Below, piece after piece: positions 5,812-6,595 of a stretch of 6,595 bases of DNA (the first letter of the stretch is position 1; every line of letters begins with the position of its first letter). Position numbers and translations under genes: made by a program. The notes under the pieces were generated by a model. The model ran no database searches and was not told the origin of the DNA. It was given only the letters and a program-made list of their open reading frames with translations. The DNA comes from an uncultured Duganella sp. (GTDB lineage: Bacteria > Pseudomonadota > Gammaproteobacteria > Burkholderiales > Burkholderiaceae): assembly GCA_946482635.1 (NCBI GenBank), contig CAMLSG010000256.1:1-6595 (forward strand), written 5' to 3'.

Positions 5812-6566
5812 CGAATCTGGATTTCGTGCAGTTCCGCCGGCGCGTCCGAGTACAGCTTGACGACCGTGGAACTGCGCGTGCCATAGTTCGGCGACTCGAT
5901 CTTCACGGCTGACAGCAGCCGCTCCAGCTCGAGGGGAACGCCGGTTTCCGGCAGGCGCATGTCCGGCGCACGGGTGGTGTCGGACAGCATCTCGAAGTAG
6001 GCATCTTCGGGCGCACCGAGGCAAAGCAGGCTGGCAAACTGCGCCTTGGTCTTCAGCACCTTCGGCCAGGCCGAGTCGAGCAGGGCGTTCGACAGGCCGT
6101 AAATACCCGGCTCCAGCGGCTTGCCGTTGCGCGGGTCGTCATTTCCCTTGTTCGAATACCAGACCAGCTCCCGGCCGTCGCACAGCACCAGGTTGAAACC
6201 GTTGTAGGCGCTTGCGTCCGACGCGATCTGCGCCACGTATTCCTGCGCTGTCTTGTCGCTGGCCAGGAAGTCGGCCACCAGCTGTCCGCGCGAAGGGGCC
6301 AGCGGATTATGTTCCTGCGGGTTGCGCACGTTGGTAATCGCTGCAAAGCGCGAAGGCCCGCCGGCAGCCTGCGGCGTGGCGCTGCCAGGACGCGTGATGC
6401 CCATCCAGCTGCCGCCGGCCTTGAGGTCGCGGCCGGCGTAGATGTGCGGGGCGTCGGGCCATGGCGCGGCAGGGGTGGTGTCGCGGTCATAGAACTCGTC
6501 GCGGTTGGCCGCCGCGATCAGCGGAACTCCGGGCACCACCTGCCACGCGAAGACGATCAGGCACAT
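5808..6566 (-). CDS. NRDE / TANGO2 family protein
   Basis: A 252-residue member of the family named after its Asn-Arg-Asp-Glu motif, here at 21-24 (AAANRDEFYDR). Other family marks are the MC start (Cys2), GGSWMGIT (51-58), AAITNVRNP (75-83), SRGQLV (92-97), YNGFNLVL (121-128), YGLSNALLDSAWPK (156-169) and YGTRSSTVV (228-236). The length fits bacterial members. The human and worm relatives TANGO2/HRG-9 have been linked to haem trafficking; Cys2 has also led to proposals of an Ntn-hydrolase-like fold. The role in this organism is unknown. The start is secure: a TGA lies in frame 21 bases upstream (complement of 6588-6590) with no other start codon between. A stretch at 61-71 (GSATPQAAGGP) looks like a flexible insert. 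The gene converges on the operon and shares TTAA with its last stop codon. Confidence 0.93.
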   Translation of the reverse strand: MCLIVFAWQVVPGVPLIAAANRDEFYDRDTTPAAPWPDAPHIYAGRDLKAGGSWMGITRPGSATPQAAGGPSRFAAITNVRNPQEHNPLAPSRGQLVADFLASDKTAQEYVAQIASDASAYNGFNLVLCDGRELVWYSNKGNDDPRNGKPLEPGIYGLSNALLDSAWPKVLKTKAQFASLLCLGAPEDAYFEMLSDTTRAPDMRLPETGVPLELERLLSAVKIESPNYGTRSSTVVKLYSDAPAELHEIQIR

Positions 6567-6595
6567 GGCGGCAGGTCCTCGAAAATTTCAACGTG
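6557..6595 (-). CDS. Possible 3' end of an upstream gene (partial, uncertain)
   Basis: Reading in from the right edge on the - strand, one frame stays open for 12 codons (HVEIFEDLPPCA) and stops at a TGA inside the NRDE gene, overlapping it by 10 bases. The residue mix looks protein-like, and such overlaps are normal in this compact region, so it may be the tail of a gene co-transcribed with the NRDE gene. Twelve codons are too few to name a family, and a second frame is also open here. Confidence 0.3.
   Translation of the reverse strand, partial: HVEIFEDLPPCA
6576..6580 (-). promoter_or_regulatory. Ribosome binding site for the NRDE gene
   Basis: On the - strand GAGGA lies 9 bases before the ATG at 6566, near the edge of the usual spacing but the only candidate. 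No promoter can be judged because the window ends 29 bases upstream of the start. Confidence 0.45.

Noticed and set aside
5812..5870. A search for a hairpin terminator after the operon
   Set aside because: I could not find a convincing GC-rich stem followed by a T run on either strand around the convergent junction.
4984..6024. A 346-codon open frame on the - strand crossing the GNAT gene, the exported protein and the NRDE 3' end
   Set aside because: It would overlap three better supported genes and shows no family resemblance.

Overview
The window is a GC-rich, tightly packed bacterial segment whose codon third positions are mostly G or C. Protein families and gene spacing fit a Betaproteobacterium. 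An Oxalobacteraceae-like host (Massilia, Duganella and relatives) is my best guess, inferred from general resemblance and not from a search. There are no RNA genes, transposases, integrases, CRISPR repeats or phage genes. No stretch above 300 bases lacks a gene; the largest gaps between genes are only about 9-13 bases.

Layout: bases 3-5811 hold eight genes on the + strand. They are the 3' end of a thiolase, a long DmdC-type acyl-CoA dehydrogenase, a small Dabb-domain protein, a classical SDR, a CurA-like medium-chain (MDR) NADPH-dependent reductase, a second classical SDR, an ElaA-like GNAT acetyltransferase and a short exported protein of unknown function. Neighbours overlap by 1 or 4 bases or lie about 10 bases apart, so they look like one transcription unit whose promoter is upstream of the window. 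On the - strand, 5808-6566 encodes an NRDE/TANGO2-family protein that converges on the operon. Its stop codon and that of the exported protein share the palindrome TTAA. The - strand frame entering from the right edge may be the end of one more gene.

How the genes may work together: acyl-CoA dehydrogenase, alcohol/ketone dehydrogenases (SDRs), a double-bond reductase (MDR) and a thiolase are the activities needed to oxidise an acyl-CoA and release a short acyl-CoA. The extra reductase and the Dabb protein suggest the substrate is not a plain straight-chain fatty acid, perhaps an unsaturated, branched or cyclic acid, but nothing here identifies it. No CoA ligase or enoyl-CoA hydratase is visible; they could lie upstream. 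The GNAT, exported protein and NRDE protein are probably general or unrelated functions.

I see no clear sign of a wholly new system. The points most worth following up are the undetermined catabolic substrate, the Dabb protein inside the operon, and the orphan exported peptide.
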